Shown piece after piece: positions 10,166 to 20,830 of a DNA stretch of 64,000 bases. The notes beneath the pieces are model-generated. The model was not told the origin of the DNA and did not search any database. It saw only the letters and a list, made by a program, of their open reading frames with translations. The DNA lies in NCBI GenBank assembly GCA_027422505.1, contig JAPQWV010000657.1, positions 186,001-250,000 of the forward strand. Direction: 5' to 3'. Each line of letters starts with the position of its first letter. Position 1 is the stretch's first letter. Source of the DNA: Craterostigma plantagineum (lineage: Eukaryota; Streptophyta; Magnoliopsida; Lamiales; Linderniaceae). A program made the position numbers and the translations under genes.

Positions 10166-11585
10166 GATGGACTTTGGTCAACATCAAAGGAATAAGCCCC
10201 TCGATATGCATGCATATGATCCTACTTGAGCCAGACTCTAAGCCGATACGGGAACCACAACGCGATGGGTAAGTCCAGTTCATGTTGTTCCTAAGAAATC
10301 TTGTTTCACACTTATGAAAAATGATAAGAATGAATTAGTACCAATGAGATTACAGACTGGTTGGCGTATGTGCATTGATTTTCGTAAGTTAAATGCAGCC
10401 ACCCGAAAGGATCATTTTTCGCTACACTTCGATGATCAAATGCTAGAAAGACTACTAGGTAAGTCTTTCTTTTGTTTCCTTGATAGATTTTCTGGTTATT
10501 ATCAAATTATCGTGGCACCCGAGGATCAAGAGAAGACTACTTTCACATGTCCCTTTGGTACATTTGCATATCATCGCATGCCTTTTGATTTATGTAATGC
10601 TCCTGGTACATGTCAACGATGCACGATGAGTATATTTTCTGATTTGATCGAAACATGCATTGAAATGTTCATGGATGATTTTACAGTTTATGGAAATTCA
10701 TTTGATCATTGTCTTGATAATCTAGTAGAAGTTCTGAAACGATGCATCGCATAAAAATCTTGTACTTAACTACAAAAAATGTCACTCTATGGTTAAGGAT
10801 GGAATAGTTTTAGGACATGTAGTTTTGTCAAGAGGAATTGAAGTAGACAAGGCTAAGGTTGATTTGATCTCTATTTTGCCATATCCCACTAATGTTCGAG
10901 AAATTTGAAGTTTTCTTGATCATGTAGGTTTTTACAGGAGATTTATTAAGGATTTCTCAAAAATCTCTCGAACGATGTTAAGACTGCTTCAGGATGACGT
11001 ACCGTTCACTTTCGGGGACGAGTGCAAAGAGGCGTTTAATATATTAAAGCTATTACTCACTACTGCACCTATTATTCAACCTCCAAATTGGGAGATGCCG
11101 TTCGAGCTTATGTGCGATGCAAGCAAATATGCCGTAGGAGCTGTCTTGGACAAAAGGAAGGAAAGAAGAGCCACATCATCTACTATGCTTCAAAGACCCT
11201 TGACTCGGCACAATGCAACTACACCACAACTGAAAAAGAGATTTTATCTATTGTTTTACATTTGATAAGTTTAGGTCTTATTTATTTGGGATCTAAGGTT
11301 ATTGTTTATTCTGACCATGCAGCTCTAAAATATTTATTGTCGAAGGAGTCAAAACCGCTCTTAATACGATGGATTTTGTTGCTTCAAGAGTTTGATTGGG
11401 AGATCACGGATGGCAAAGGCGTGGACAACTCCGTGGTGGACCACTTGAGTCGTTTAATTCGTGACGAAGAGCCACTACCAATTTCTGAAACGTTTCCAGA
11501 TGAGCAACTATTCCGCCTTCAAGGTAAGGAATATCAAGAACCTTGGTTTGCCGATATATTTAATTACTTGGTAGGTGGTTTGTAG
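10166..11585 (+). pseudogene. Athila/Tat-like gypsy reverse transcriptase and RNase H
   Basis: RVT_1 is readable at 10314-10754: GWRMCIDFRKLNAATRKDHF, FSGYYQIIVAPEDQEKTTFT, PFGTFAYHRMPFDLCNAPGT and the catalytic MFMDDFTVYG (MDD form). Several stops precede it. RNase H follows across two frames (10975-11585): [20 protein letters not shown], then [40 protein letters not shown] and [13 protein letters not shown]. At least three frame breaks show it is not functional. Order PR-RT-RH-IN confirms Ty3/gypsy. Confidence 0.87.
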
Positions 11586-11639
11586 CCCTCAAATTTGAGC
11601 TCTTCAAGGAAAAATAAAATTAAAAGTGACTCTAAATAT

Positions 11640-12815
11640 TATATATGGGATGAGCCATATTTGTGGAAAATTGGTTCGGATCAAATTATTCGTAGGTGCA
11701 TAGCAAATGATGAAATTAATTATATAGTCACTCATTGACATACATATGCATGTGGAGGACACTTTGAACCTAAGCGAACTGCTAGGAAAATCTTAGACTG
11801 TGGAAGGGAAACTATTTTTAAAGATGCTTATTTATTTTGCAAGAGTTGTCCCATTTGTCAAAGAACAGGTACAATTTATTTTAGAGATGAGATGCCACAA
11901 AATCCTATTTTAGTTTGTGAAATATCTGATGTATGGGAAATGGATTTTATGGGACCTTTTCCAAGCTCGTTTGGTTTTCTTTATATCTTGCTTACCGTTG
12001 ATCACGTGTCGAAGTGGGTAGAAGCAAAGGCTATCCGAACTAACGATTCTGAAGTTGTCGTAGAATTTCTTAAGACAAACATCTTTAGTAGGTTTGGAGT
12101 TCCCCGCACAATTATAAGCGACCAAGGCACACATTTTTGCAATCGCACGGTGGAAGCACTCATGCGCAAATACGGAGTCCATTATCGATTAGCCACTACC
12201 TATCACCCACAATCGACCGGACAAGCTGAACTTTTAAATAGGGAGGTCAAGAATATTTTGGAGAATACCGTAAACCTGAATTGTAAGGATTGGAGATTGC
12301 GATTAGACGATGCACTTTGGGCGTATCATACTGCTTTTAAAACACCAATCAGAATGTCACCGTATCGCCTAGTTTTCGGTAAGATGTGTTATTTACCAGT
12401 TGAAATTGAACATCGTGCTTTTTGGGCAGTTAAACAGTGCAACATGGAGGCCACAAAAGCTGGTGTGGACCGGAAATTTCAACTGCATGAACTTGAAGAA
12501 ATTCGCCTAGAAGCCTACGAGAATGCAAGAATGTACAAGGAACGCGAGAAGCACTTTCAAGACAAACTTCTACATAAAATGGAATTCATGATAGGACAAA
12601 AGGTTCTCCTTTATAATTCAAGGTCATGCCAGGTAAGCTCAAATCTCGTTTGATGGGACCATATATTGTTAGAAATATTTTCCAAATGGCGTTATTGAAA
12701 CTGAGAGCATCTCTTCTAACAAGTGTTTCAAGGTAAATGGTCATAGGCTTAATCTTATTTTGAGAATAATTTTATGGCCTGCGCGGAAGATATCAGGTTG
12801 AGCCTTCCCATTTAT
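11640..12815 (+). pseudogene. Athila/Tat-like gypsy integrase
   Basis: The zinc-binding HHCC domain is visible at about 11731-11870 (THTYACGGH spacing, then [11 protein letters not shown]). The DDE core lies in a long clean frame 11892-12653: first D in [16 protein letters not shown], second D in [19 protein letters not shown] in [19 protein letters not shown]. The C-terminal part reads [20 protein letters not shown], also typical of the Athila/Tat lineage. One stop at 11738 breaks the zinc domain in the frame used. This is the best preserved part of the element. Confidence 0.9.
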
Positions 12816-12888
12816 GAATGAACTCGAAGAACGGAGACTATGTCTAGCGAAACGTTAAAGAAAAGCGCTTATTGTGAGGCAACCCAAT
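12816..12888 (+). other. Post-integrase motif of Athila/Tat elements
   Basis: AAAGCGCTTATTGTGAGGCA followed by ACCCA (12861-12885) is the short conserved block that follows pol in this gypsy lineage. A copia LTR is inserted directly after it. Confidence 0.6.
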
Positions 12889-13620
12889 TGTTAGAAAGCT
12901 TGAATCAAAAAATTCAGATTAAATAGTTTTCGTGATTGTCCAAACTTGACTGAGTATACCGGTTAAACAAAGACTCAAGACCGGATATCAGTCAGCAGTT
13001 CACAAGCGCACCAGAAATCGGATGTAAACTGCCAAGACCGGAGTGCAGATACCGAACCTGCCACGTGGACGAAAATTCGAAATTATTCAAGGCGGGTTGT
13101 TGAAGACTTCTGATAGAACATTTAATGCAAGGCTGCCAGGAAAAAGCCAAGCTGAAGTCAAACCAAGCTAAAAGAGGAAAAACCAAATGGCACAACGCAA
13201 ACTGCTACGGAAACCGGACAGTACCCGTTTTAGGTAAATAACATTTAAAGCTGAGGGCAGCTGGGTAGGTTGTACATAGGTGGTTGTATTATACGACTGC
13301 CTAGGTGATTCATTAGATTAAAGCTGAGGGCAGCTAGGTAGGATGTACATAGTTAACTCAAGATCTAGTGAACCTTCCTTGTGAATAACAAGGGGAGACG
13401 TAAGAGAATTAACTACGAACTTCGTGAAACAAACCGGTGTTCCTTCACACACACAAACACATCACGCATAACATCGGTCTTGGTTCAAAACCGACTGATC
13501 CATTTCCGCACGTTACATTAAGAAAAATATCAAGTACCGGTATTGACCCTAATCGTTTAAGTACCGAAAAAGAGTCGAGCGTTTATTCAACCCCCTCTAA
13601 ATGCGTTACCGATCCTAACA
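12889..13620 (+). repeat. 5' LTR of copia-D (732 bp)
   Basis: Begins TGTTAGAAAGCTTG and ends CCGATCCTAACA, with inverted termini TGTTAG/CTAACA. Immediately followed by a PBS. Contains an internal duplication of AAAGCTGAGGGCAGCT at about 13246 and 13320. Confidence 0.88.
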
Positions 13621-14197
13621 AGTGGTATCGGAGAAGGTTGCTTGATATTTTTCGTACAAACCATGACTTTATCAGACCAACTTCTTATGTTTAGCAGGGA
13701 AAACTTCCTTGGAAGATAAGGTTAATGACTCATCTCTATGCGCAAGATGATGAGATGGTAGATGTGTTAGAATCTGGACCGTTCGTGTTCAACAAAGTTA
13801 ACGTACGACACGCCGCGCATCCTAATGTATCGCGAGAAGTTCCCAAGGAAAGACATGAGCTGTCAACGCTAGAAAGACGAAAGGCAAATCTCGACAATGT
13901 TGCCAAAACATCATGTTCAAATCAATTGGACATAGAAGTATTCAGACAAGTTATGACTTGTAAGAATGCAAAGGAAGTATGTATCAAACTATGCCAAATC
14001 GGAGAAATCTTAGAAGCTCATGAGCTCGAGTCCCAGACAAGACTGGAGGACAATATATCACTTCAACCAGTAAAAACACTGAGAACAGCAAAACCTTCTG
14101 AAACGTCACAATGTAAACTGGATGAAAAAGATAAAACACTAACACTGGCTTTAATTGTGAGAGGACTGGAGATAACATCGCTAACTGCCCCAAAAAG
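13621..14197 (+). pseudogene. Copia-D PBS and gag, interrupted by the Mutator-like element
   Basis: The PBS TGGTATCGGAGAA (13623-13635) differs by one base from the usual TGGTATCAGAGC type. The gag frame is open from 13725: FMTHLYAQDDEMVDVLESGP-type start, KANLDNVAKTSCSNQLDIEV, then FRQVMTCKNAKEVCIKLCQI, matching copia gag. Near 14165, in another frame, TGDNIANCPKK is the end of a zinc knuckle. The coding sequence is split at 14197 by the 5.0-kb Mutator-like insertion and continues in frame at 19242 (DADWFKKE), which supports an insertion with a 9-bp duplication. Confidence 0.82.
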
Positions 14198-14737
14198 GGG
14201 GTTCTTTTAAAATATAGCCTTTGACCTGAAAAGTTTTTAAAAAGTGGCCTCTTTGACGTTTTTTTTAGGTCAATAGCCCCCAATTTAATTAACTGCTAAT
14301 TACTTTTTCATAACAATGTTTAACTTAAAAAAAAGAAAATAATGAAAATAAATAATTTTAAAAGAAAATAGAAAAAAAAAGAAAAATGGCTCTGCTACTG
14401 CATTAACGCCATGGCAGCTTCCCAAGTTCAACTACCCTCGTTAACACCCAACTTCCAGTCATTACTATCATAGCTTCATTTGGATACCAGTCGAAAACTA
14501 TTCTGTCGAGTGGAGAGCTGTTGAAAGAAGACATGCTGTTCAAAGAAGACGAGCCTCACGAACTGTAATTTTTTTTTTGTTTTGATTCTGCACTTTATAT
14601 CCATGTTTTTCGAGTCGATTAGCTACGAAACTGAGTGGGTATTGATCTATACATTCAATGACAGCGATTCCGACGAAATTTGAATTCCATTTGATAAGTT
14701 TTCGAATCTGCAATTAAAATTTCTTGGTTACCTTCGC

Positions 14738-15090
14738 AGGGTCCCCTGGTGCAAGGGACCCGTGGGCAGGGCAGCCGGGTTCAAGTGACCCGTGCATATA
14801 TGCACGGGACCAGAGCGCAGGGTCCCCTGGTTCAAGGGACCCTTGCATATATGCAAGGGACCAAAGCACAGGGTCCCCTGGTTGAAGGGACCCGTGCATA
14901 TATGCAAGGGACCCGTGCATATATTCAAGGGACCCGCGCTTATATTCATGTGACCCGCACATATATTCAGGGGACCCGTGCATATATTCAAGGGACCCGC
15001 GTGCAAATGTGCATGGGACCCGAGCACATATGCAAGGGACCCGCACTTATATTCAGGGGACCCGCGCATATATTCAGGGGACCCGTGCGC
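14738..15090 (+). repeat. Left 21-bp tandem array (GGGACCC units)
   Basis: About 15 units of consensus GGGACCCGTGCATATATKCA, period near 21 bp, with early units alternating GGGTCCCCTGGTTCAA. The 21-bp period keeps reading frames open on both strands, giving repeat peptides (YMQGTRAYIQGTR style) that are not genes. GCATATATGC and GGGWCCC cores are self-complementary. Confidence 0.88.
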
Positions 15091-15149
15091 AATTTTGTTT
15101 CTTTCTCATTTATAGACTTTTCCTAACGAATTTTTTACACATATTTTAG

Positions 15150-15800
15150 GTGATCGCCATGACTATCACCAATATTGTGTTTCAATTCGGTGGTAGCTGG
15201 ATAATTCAGGATGATGATACTTCGAAATGGTGTCCACAAGCAAGTTGTATATGGCAGTCAATCATAGTCGACGAGGATTCATGCACGATGAAAGATGTGA
15301 AGGATGAGATAGTCAAGGTATTGGCATTGGAAAACAATGTGAAACTGAGCCTAAGCTACATGCCGAGCGTTGTATACTGCATTCCACGACCTATCTACAT
15401 CTCAAACGATTACAACTTACGCGCATACCTTGGATTTGGTGGCCCACAATCAAGACCCGTACTTCATGTTGAGGCTGAGTATTGTGTCAATGATGTTCCT
15501 CCTGTTCGTGAGGATTCTACGGACAATAATATCGGTCTTATAGCATATTGTGATGAAAATGCCGTAATTGAGCCCGTTGAGACCCATCCTTGCGACACGT
15601 CTACTCAATATTTTCGTGATCCTATAGAGGTGCAGACCGAACCCTTAGGGGAAGAACATGGACGTCAAGAAGAGCTGTCGAGACAAAGTGAGGAAGAATA
15701 TGGTTATTTCGGAAGAGATCATCACATTGATGATATTGAAGTGTCTGACGAGGATCAAGATGCACCAGTGGCAGAGGATGGTACATATTCATTTGACGGT
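15150..15800 (+). pseudogene. MURA/MuDR N-terminal domain of a Mutator-like transposase (truncated)
   Basis: The frame opens at 15150 with VFQFGGSWIIQDDDTSKWCP, then MKDVKDEIVKVLALENNVKL and SLSYMPSVVYCIPRPIYISN followed by DYNLRAYLGF. This is the ubiquitin-like N-terminal region that starts plant MURA-type transposases, followed by an acidic linker (DDIEVSDEDQDAP at about 15735). The MULE catalytic domain and SWIM zinc finger never appear; after FDGRL at about 15800 the DNA is the C-terminal end of the opposite-strand DUF1985 gene. The longer open frame to 16262 is therefore a chimera. The assignment rests on pattern recognition. Confidence 0.72.
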
Positions 15801-15834
15801 CGGTTGCGACGGTCGGCCAAATGGCAACTCTCTT

Positions 15835-17711
15835 TTGAATATGGGCCTCCCACAAGGAACCGCTGTGGTGTCTGGCCGATGTGGAGGGGGGGAGCTCCGT
15901 GTACGGGGTTTGCACGTACTTGGACCGATTCCGCACGCGCTGAGCTGGAGTTTGTTGAACTGCATGTACCACGTTTGAAGGCCCAACACCCGAACATGCC
16001 GACACTTGATCTGCTTCTTCCCTCTCATTCTCCGCCCCCGCAGCTTCTTCAAATGGCTCATTCGCTGCCCCTGGCGGATATTGATTGGCTGCCCCCGCAC
16101 CCATGTACATCATCTCGGAAAGCTTTTGGAAGCCATATGCCATTCCATGCCACAAACGATCTTCCATCAAATCTATCTTTCGGCCGGCAAAATTGCGAAA
16201 AGCAGCAAATTGATCCTCGTTGGCCGAATAGTGGCGATCTAAATCACCTCTTAGCTGCGTAAATTCATCGCTAATTCGATTATTAATATGATCGAATTGT
16301 TGTTGCACACTTGACCTCCACTCATCGAACACACCAACATCGGGAAATTGATAAGACCGCGGCGGTGATTGATGTGGCCGCAGTGGAGATAGATGAGGCT
16401 GCTGCGGAGATTCTTGCGGGTAGAACGGCGCTTGATCTGAATGCGCTGGAGATGGATGTGGGAAGAACGGCGTTGGATGTGAATGCGCCGGCGATTGATG
16501 TGGCTGCACCGGGGATTGGTGAGGATGCGCCTTTTTTCCAAAGCGAGAAACGCATACAACATCCACCCCTTGCAAAATCAACTCTAGCATGCTGTCCAAC
16601 ACTTCATGCCGTGGAGAAACAGCAAAGTCACCACCTCTATAATAAGCGGTTTGCATCTCCTGCGGAGTCGGCACTAACACGGAATGCACAGCGGATTTCT
16701 TTGCTAATTCGGTTATTGACTTTGTCTTCGGACATGCTTTCCTGCTCCATCTTTCCGTGCTCCACTTAGCAATTCTCGGGAGCACCATATCACTGCCAAT
16801 TTCTTTGCAAGTGGCATACGTGTCGCCGATCTCATCAATGCACTCGTACGCAAGTATCTACAAACAAAGAAAACAAATTATAAAAAAAGCACTAGACACT
16901 ATAACAACTATCCCATACATAATTAAATAAGCAATTAGTAACATACTTGAAGTGGATGCACGAATCCACTGAGGCAAAAACTGGGCTTATCGTTTAAACT
17001 TTTACTACGTGCTTGGTCTCTTTTCTCCGTTAAATCGCGCTTCAGAGAGCGTATCGCTTCGTCGAAAGCAATGGTACCCCATGGGTAGTTGTGGAACGAC
17101 TGCAAATCTTCAACTAACGACAAAATCCAAGAAGGCAAGTTAGGGTCTTTCTTCGTTCTACGGGGTAGCAAAACGGCTGCCGCAAAATACACGTTAGCAA
17201 GCTTCACTTTTTCGACGTCGATTTGTCCATAGTAATCTTCGGTAGACAATTCCTCCATTCTTCTCTCCACGTCAGTCAGGCGAATCGTGGGACTATTCGA
17301 AAAGTGCCTCAATGTGAAATCTGTTGTTTCGTTAATCTCGGGTATAATTGACGAGCAATTTAACCTGGTGATCAAGCAGTACTCCATTTTAGAAAATCGG
17401 AGTGGTCTGTTATTAAGGATCATCCACAGCTCATCCCGGTTATGAAGGGTCGTCTGTCTCTTCATGAGAAACCATATCAATTGGGCGGAGAGGTTAAAAT
17501 CGTCGGCTGCCATAACGAGACATCCGAACGGACTGCTTTGAATGAATGCTTCAAATTCAGCATCACCCAAGGTATTCCGAATCTTTTGGCTTGCTTCGAC
17601 GTATTCTGACGTACAAATACACCTGCAATCGATATCCCGATCCTTACTGGACAGTTGCGTCTGCAATAGAACCTGTAAATTAAAAGGGTCAGAGTTAAGA
17701 CAAGTATGCAA
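15835..17711 (-). pseudogene. DUF1985 (Kaonashi-type) ORF of the Mutator-like element, Ulp1 domain missing
   Basis: Exon 1 (about 16947-17711, minus) has DUF1985 signatures: AADDFNLSAQLIWFLMKRQT, RDELWMILNNRPLRFSKMEY and CLITRLNCSSIIPE. An intron of 89 bp is predicted at 16858-16946 (GTATGTTACT ... TTTGTTTGTAG); it joins HPLQ to ILAYECIDEIGDTYAT. Exon 2 reads PRIAKWSTERWSRK, then a proline-rich repeat linker (HQSPAHSHPTPF, PHPSPAHSDQAP) and RNRSKYVQTPYTE near 15890. In plant MULEs such ORFs usually continue into a Ulp1-like cysteine peptidase; none is present here. The open frame past about 15835 is antisense to MURA. A 5' exon upstream of 17660 is possible (TTGCAG acceptor). Confidence 0.72.
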
Positions 17712-17754
17712 ATTTGTATTGTTCTAATTGAAAACTGGATAGGTCCTATGCACC

Positions 17755-18790
17755 AAATGTAAGGGTCCCGTGCAAATTAACAAGGGTTCCCTGCGAATTC
17801 GCAAGGGTCCCCTGCAAAATCGCAAGGGTCCCCTGCGAATTTCGCAACTGCAAATTTGCAAGGGCCCATGCGCCAACAGCACGGGTCCCTTGAATTTAGG
17901 TAGCTAGGGTCCCCTACGAAATATTCTAGGGTCCCCTGTGAATTGTAGGTCCCTTGAGAAGTATCACGGGTCCAAACTGCACGGGTCCCCTGCGAATTAC
18001 TCAAGGGTCCCCTGCGAATAGGTACGGGTCCCTTGAGAAGTCTCACGGGTCCCAGCGCAAATTGCAAGGGTCCCCTGCATATCACTCAGGGTCCCCTGAA
18101 AAATCGTTCGGGTCCCTTGAGAAGTATCACGGGTCCAAACTACACGGGTCCCCTGCGCAAACTGCATGGGTCCCCTGCATATCACTCAGGGTCCCCTGCA
18201 AATTCGTTCGGGTCCCTTGAGAAATATCACGGGTCCAAACTGCACGGATCCCCTGCGCAAACAGCATGGGTCCCCTGTATATCACTCAGGGTCCCCAGCA
18301 AATTCGTTCGGGTCCCTTGAGAAATATCACGGGTCCAAACTGCACGGGTCCCCTGCGCAACAGCATGAGTCCCATGCATATCACTCAGGGTCCCCCTGCA
18401 AATTCGTTCGGGTCCCTTGAGACTGCACGGGTCCCCTGCACAAACTGCATGGGTCCCCTGCGAATGACTCAAGGGTCCCCTGCGCAAACTGCACGGAGGC
18501 TCCTGCGCAAACTACAGGGTCCCCCACGAATTTCTCAAGGGTTCCCCGCAACCCAACTTAGGGTCCCTTGCGATTGCGAACACGGATCCCGTGTGCAAAC
18601 TGCATGGGTACCCTGCCCAAACTGCAGGGTCCCCTGTGCAGACCGCGATCACCGCTGCGAAGACCGCGCGGGTCCCCTGTGCAGGCAGCGTGGGTCCCCT
18701 GCGAAGGCCGCGCGGGTCCCCTGCGAAGGCCGCGCGGGTCCCCTGCGAAGATCGCGCAGGGGTTTAGGGTTCCCTGCACAGACCGCGCGG
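17755..18790 (+). repeat. Right 21-bp tandem array with 100-bp higher-order repeat
   Basis: Roughly 45 units of GGGTCCC plus 13-15 variable bases (for example GGGTCCCCTGCGAATTACTC). On the plus strand the core is GGGTCCC, whereas the left array shows GGGACCC, so the two arrays are inverted relative to each other. Between 18110 and 18410 a higher-order unit recurs every exactly 100 bp (GGGTCCCTTGAGA at 18110, 18210, 18310 and 18410). The 3' part (18640-18790) is CpG-rich (GAAGGCCGCGCGGGTCCC). Overlapping open frames on both strands are repeat translations. Confidence 0.9.
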
Positions 18791-19232
18791 GGGATCGCGA
18801 GCTACCGTTGGGCTGCAATTGAAGAAGACGAAATAAAAGCTTGAAGAAGACCCACCTTCGTCATCGCGTTGAAGTGGATGCTCTCGAAGTTAGACTGCTT
18901 TAATTTACTGCAATTGCTTCGCTGGGGCAGTGAACGAATTTCGCCTCTTTGAACAGATTAGGTTTTGATGGATACGCTTTGAAGAAGACGAGGTAAAAGC
19001 TTGGAAAACAGCTGTAAAAAGTAAAAAACTCTGACAAGAAGAGGAAACGACAGACACTGTAGCTAATGAACAGTAATTTTTCATTAATATGGTTAAGTGA
19101 GCGTTGGGTTCTTTAAATAAGGGTAATATTGTCCTTTTATGGTCACTTAGTAAGGGTATATATGTCTTTTTGAAGGGAGGAGGCCATTTTCTTAAAATTT
19201 CTGATTCACGGGTCCATTTACCCAATAAATCC
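18791..19232. other. Right end of the Mutator-like element, non-coding
   Basis: Possible 5' region of the minus-strand DUF1985 gene. Contains a short direct repeat (GAAGAAGACGA...TAAAAGCTTG) at about 18822 and 18982. No gene recognised. Confidence 0.5.
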
Positions 19233-19241
19233 CCCAAAAAG

Positions 19242-19320
19242 GACGCAGACTGGTTCAAGAAGGAAATCAAGTGCATCTGCGGCGCCCCTAACTTCTACCG
19301 CCCATTCTTATTACTAATTC
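19242..19320 (+). pseudogene. Copia-D gag continuation after the Mutator-like insertion
   Basis: Reads DADWFKKEIKCICGAPNFYR in the frame that continues NCPKK across the insertion. Homology fades near 19310. Confidence 0.55.
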
Positions 19321-19399
19321 GTGTGACTGCATGTGATATAAATGAGATTTATATACGAAAATGCGTACAAAATTTTTCCTTTTATATAAAGGAAACTCT

Positions 19400-19655
19400 T
19401 CTGTACAGTACAAAATATTCCTATGACATAAATACAAGGTGAGCGCAATTGCGTGTTCAAAATAATCTAACGGCCCGCCACTCAGGTCGCATCCATGTAC
19501 ACACTGCCACCTCAAAAGTTCTCCGGACTCCAAAATTTGGCCTCGCCTTCGTAAAGATCACGTACCGTGATCCCGTGAACCTACAACACATAAATACGTG
19601 GAATGAGCTTATAAAGCTCAGTAAGTGAAAGCCATGCATGTCATGCACATGCCCT
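19400..19655. repeat. Left arm of a ~250-bp inverted repeat
   Basis: The segment containing GGCCCGCCACTCAGGT, CATCCATGTACACACTGCCA and ACAACACATAAATAC matches the reverse complement of 21815-22082 with high similarity, including GATCACGTACCGTGAT. The arms enclose ~2.2 kb. This could be two opposed LTRs or the ends of a fold-back element; no coding sequence identifies it. Confidence 0.75.
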
Positions 19656-20529
19656 AATTCGCAAAGGCATCCGCCAATGCTCCCTAGACCTCATATTTTT
19701 CCTTGTCTTGTCTTGTCTTGTCATGTAGGGTCCTCGGCTATCTTGCTATGCACCATCATGGAGCTCGAATCCACTAGGGATAAATAAATATAAGTGGCAA
19801 TACCCACTCAAGGGAGGCTAACCCTAGGGCGCCTTTTCTGTCCCAAGGTGGTTTCATACGCCACGCGGACGTTTCACACTGATAGCCTAATCTGAGGTAG
19901 TCGACACCAGAGGTACCCTCGGTGTCGCTTACTCCCTCAGCTCGCACCCTCCAGGTTTCACGACCCGCCATGAGGGCATTAGCCCTAAAATCATGTCTTG
20001 CCTTGTACATGTCATGTCTTGACGGTAGCGCCATACGACGTCACCATGGTAGCATAGAAGAGCCGTGACTCAACTGTGAGTCGACATCAGACGCCCATAT
20101 CAGCGAATCTTTATCGCTCTCAGGCGCTCATATCATGCCTTTTGTACTAAACATGCGTGCATATGCTCATGTCATGAATATGCGTGTCATGCCATCATAT
20201 CATGTAATTAAATCATGCATGTCATGTAACGCAAATAATGCACGTAGAAAGTCAAATAATATCATAGAAAATAACACATAATTTCATGCACATACAATTA
20301 TGTGTTGTAGCGGGGACTTCCACTTACCTGGTATCCTTAGCTACTTAGCGTATCGTAAATTGCTAATCTTCGAATCCTAAATATAGAACATGTAAAATTA
20401 GGGTTTGTTAGTCTAATTACAGTTTCACTAAAATGGCTTAATTTAGAAAACCCTAGTTCCGACTTTTATGAGTTTCGAAACCCTAAAATTTCGAACTTTA
20501 ACTTGGACTGAGAAGTACCATTTCAGAGA
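19656..20529. other. Non-coding spacer inside the inverted repeat
   Basis: No gene recognised. Contains many ATGTCATG/CATGTCATG words (19690-20250) and a segment with GGTGTCGCTTACTCCCTCAG. Possibly LTR-like sequence of an unidentified retroelement. Confidence 0.4.
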
Positions 20530-20830
20530 TATATCTCGACATGGGTTTGGATATAAATCTCGATATATGATAAAATTAGATCTCGACATGAAATATGATC
20601 TCGATATGTTTCTAAAAATGGATCTAGATATAGACTATGATCTCGACATGTATTTACAAATGGATCTCGAGCTTGGTGATCTCGACATTCATGCTACTAT
20701 GGACTAAAAGATCTCGACAAATATTAGACATGGATATTGAGCTACATAAATAAATCTCGACATAGTTGATAAATCTCGATATGAATCTCGAGTTTCATCT
20801 CGAGCTTCCATGTCGAGTTTTTCTTTGCTT
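20530..20830 (+). repeat. Irregular ATCTCGACATG minisatellite
   Basis: About 15 degenerate copies of (G)ATCTCGACATG, with ATCTCGATATG and ATCTCGAG variants, spaced 15-30 bp. The 79-codon open frame over it (20468-20707) is a repeat peptide of M-D-L-D type and is not called as a gene. Confidence 0.8.

Larger units (their letters stand above)
14189..19241. mobile_element. Mutator-like element with TSD (Kaonashi/DUF1985 type), internally deleted
   Basis: The 9-bp direct repeat CCCAAAAAG flanks the element (14189-14197 and 19233-19241; the shared string is 11 nt, CCCCAAAAAGG). Removing 14198-19232 plus one repeat restores the copia-D gag frame (NCPKK-DADWFKKE). Contents are: left 21-bp array, MURA N-terminal domain (+), DUF1985 gene (-), and a right array in inverse orientation. 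Terminal repeats are weak; the ends share only blocks such as AAGTGGCCTC / AAATGGCCTC inverted. The MULE transposase catalytic core and any Ulp1 peptidase domain are absent, consistent with a large internal deletion near 15800-15860. Confidence 0.82.

Noticed and set aside
13623..13635. tRNA gene fragment
   Set aside because: It is a primer-binding site next to an LTR end; no cloverleaf follows.
14714..15126. Long open frames on both strands over the left array
   Set aside because: The 21-bp period keeps all frames open; the peptides are pure repeat translations.
15622..15834. C-terminal extension of the 388-codon minus-strand frame
   Set aside because: Antisense to the MURA coding region; the true DUF1985 ORF homology ends near 15835.
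16311..16769. 152-codon plus-strand open frame
   Set aside because: Shadow of the proline-rich repeat linker of the minus-strand DUF1985 ORF.
18110..18420. CRISPR-like regular spacing
   Set aside because: Eukaryotic context, no unique spacers; the 100-bp period is a higher-order tandem repeat.
17777..18844. Several 60-190-codon open frames over the right array
   Set aside because: Same cause; no domain, and overlapping on both strands.
20468..20707. 79-codon ORF rich in M-D-L-D
   Set aside because: Translation of the ATCTCGACATG repeat.
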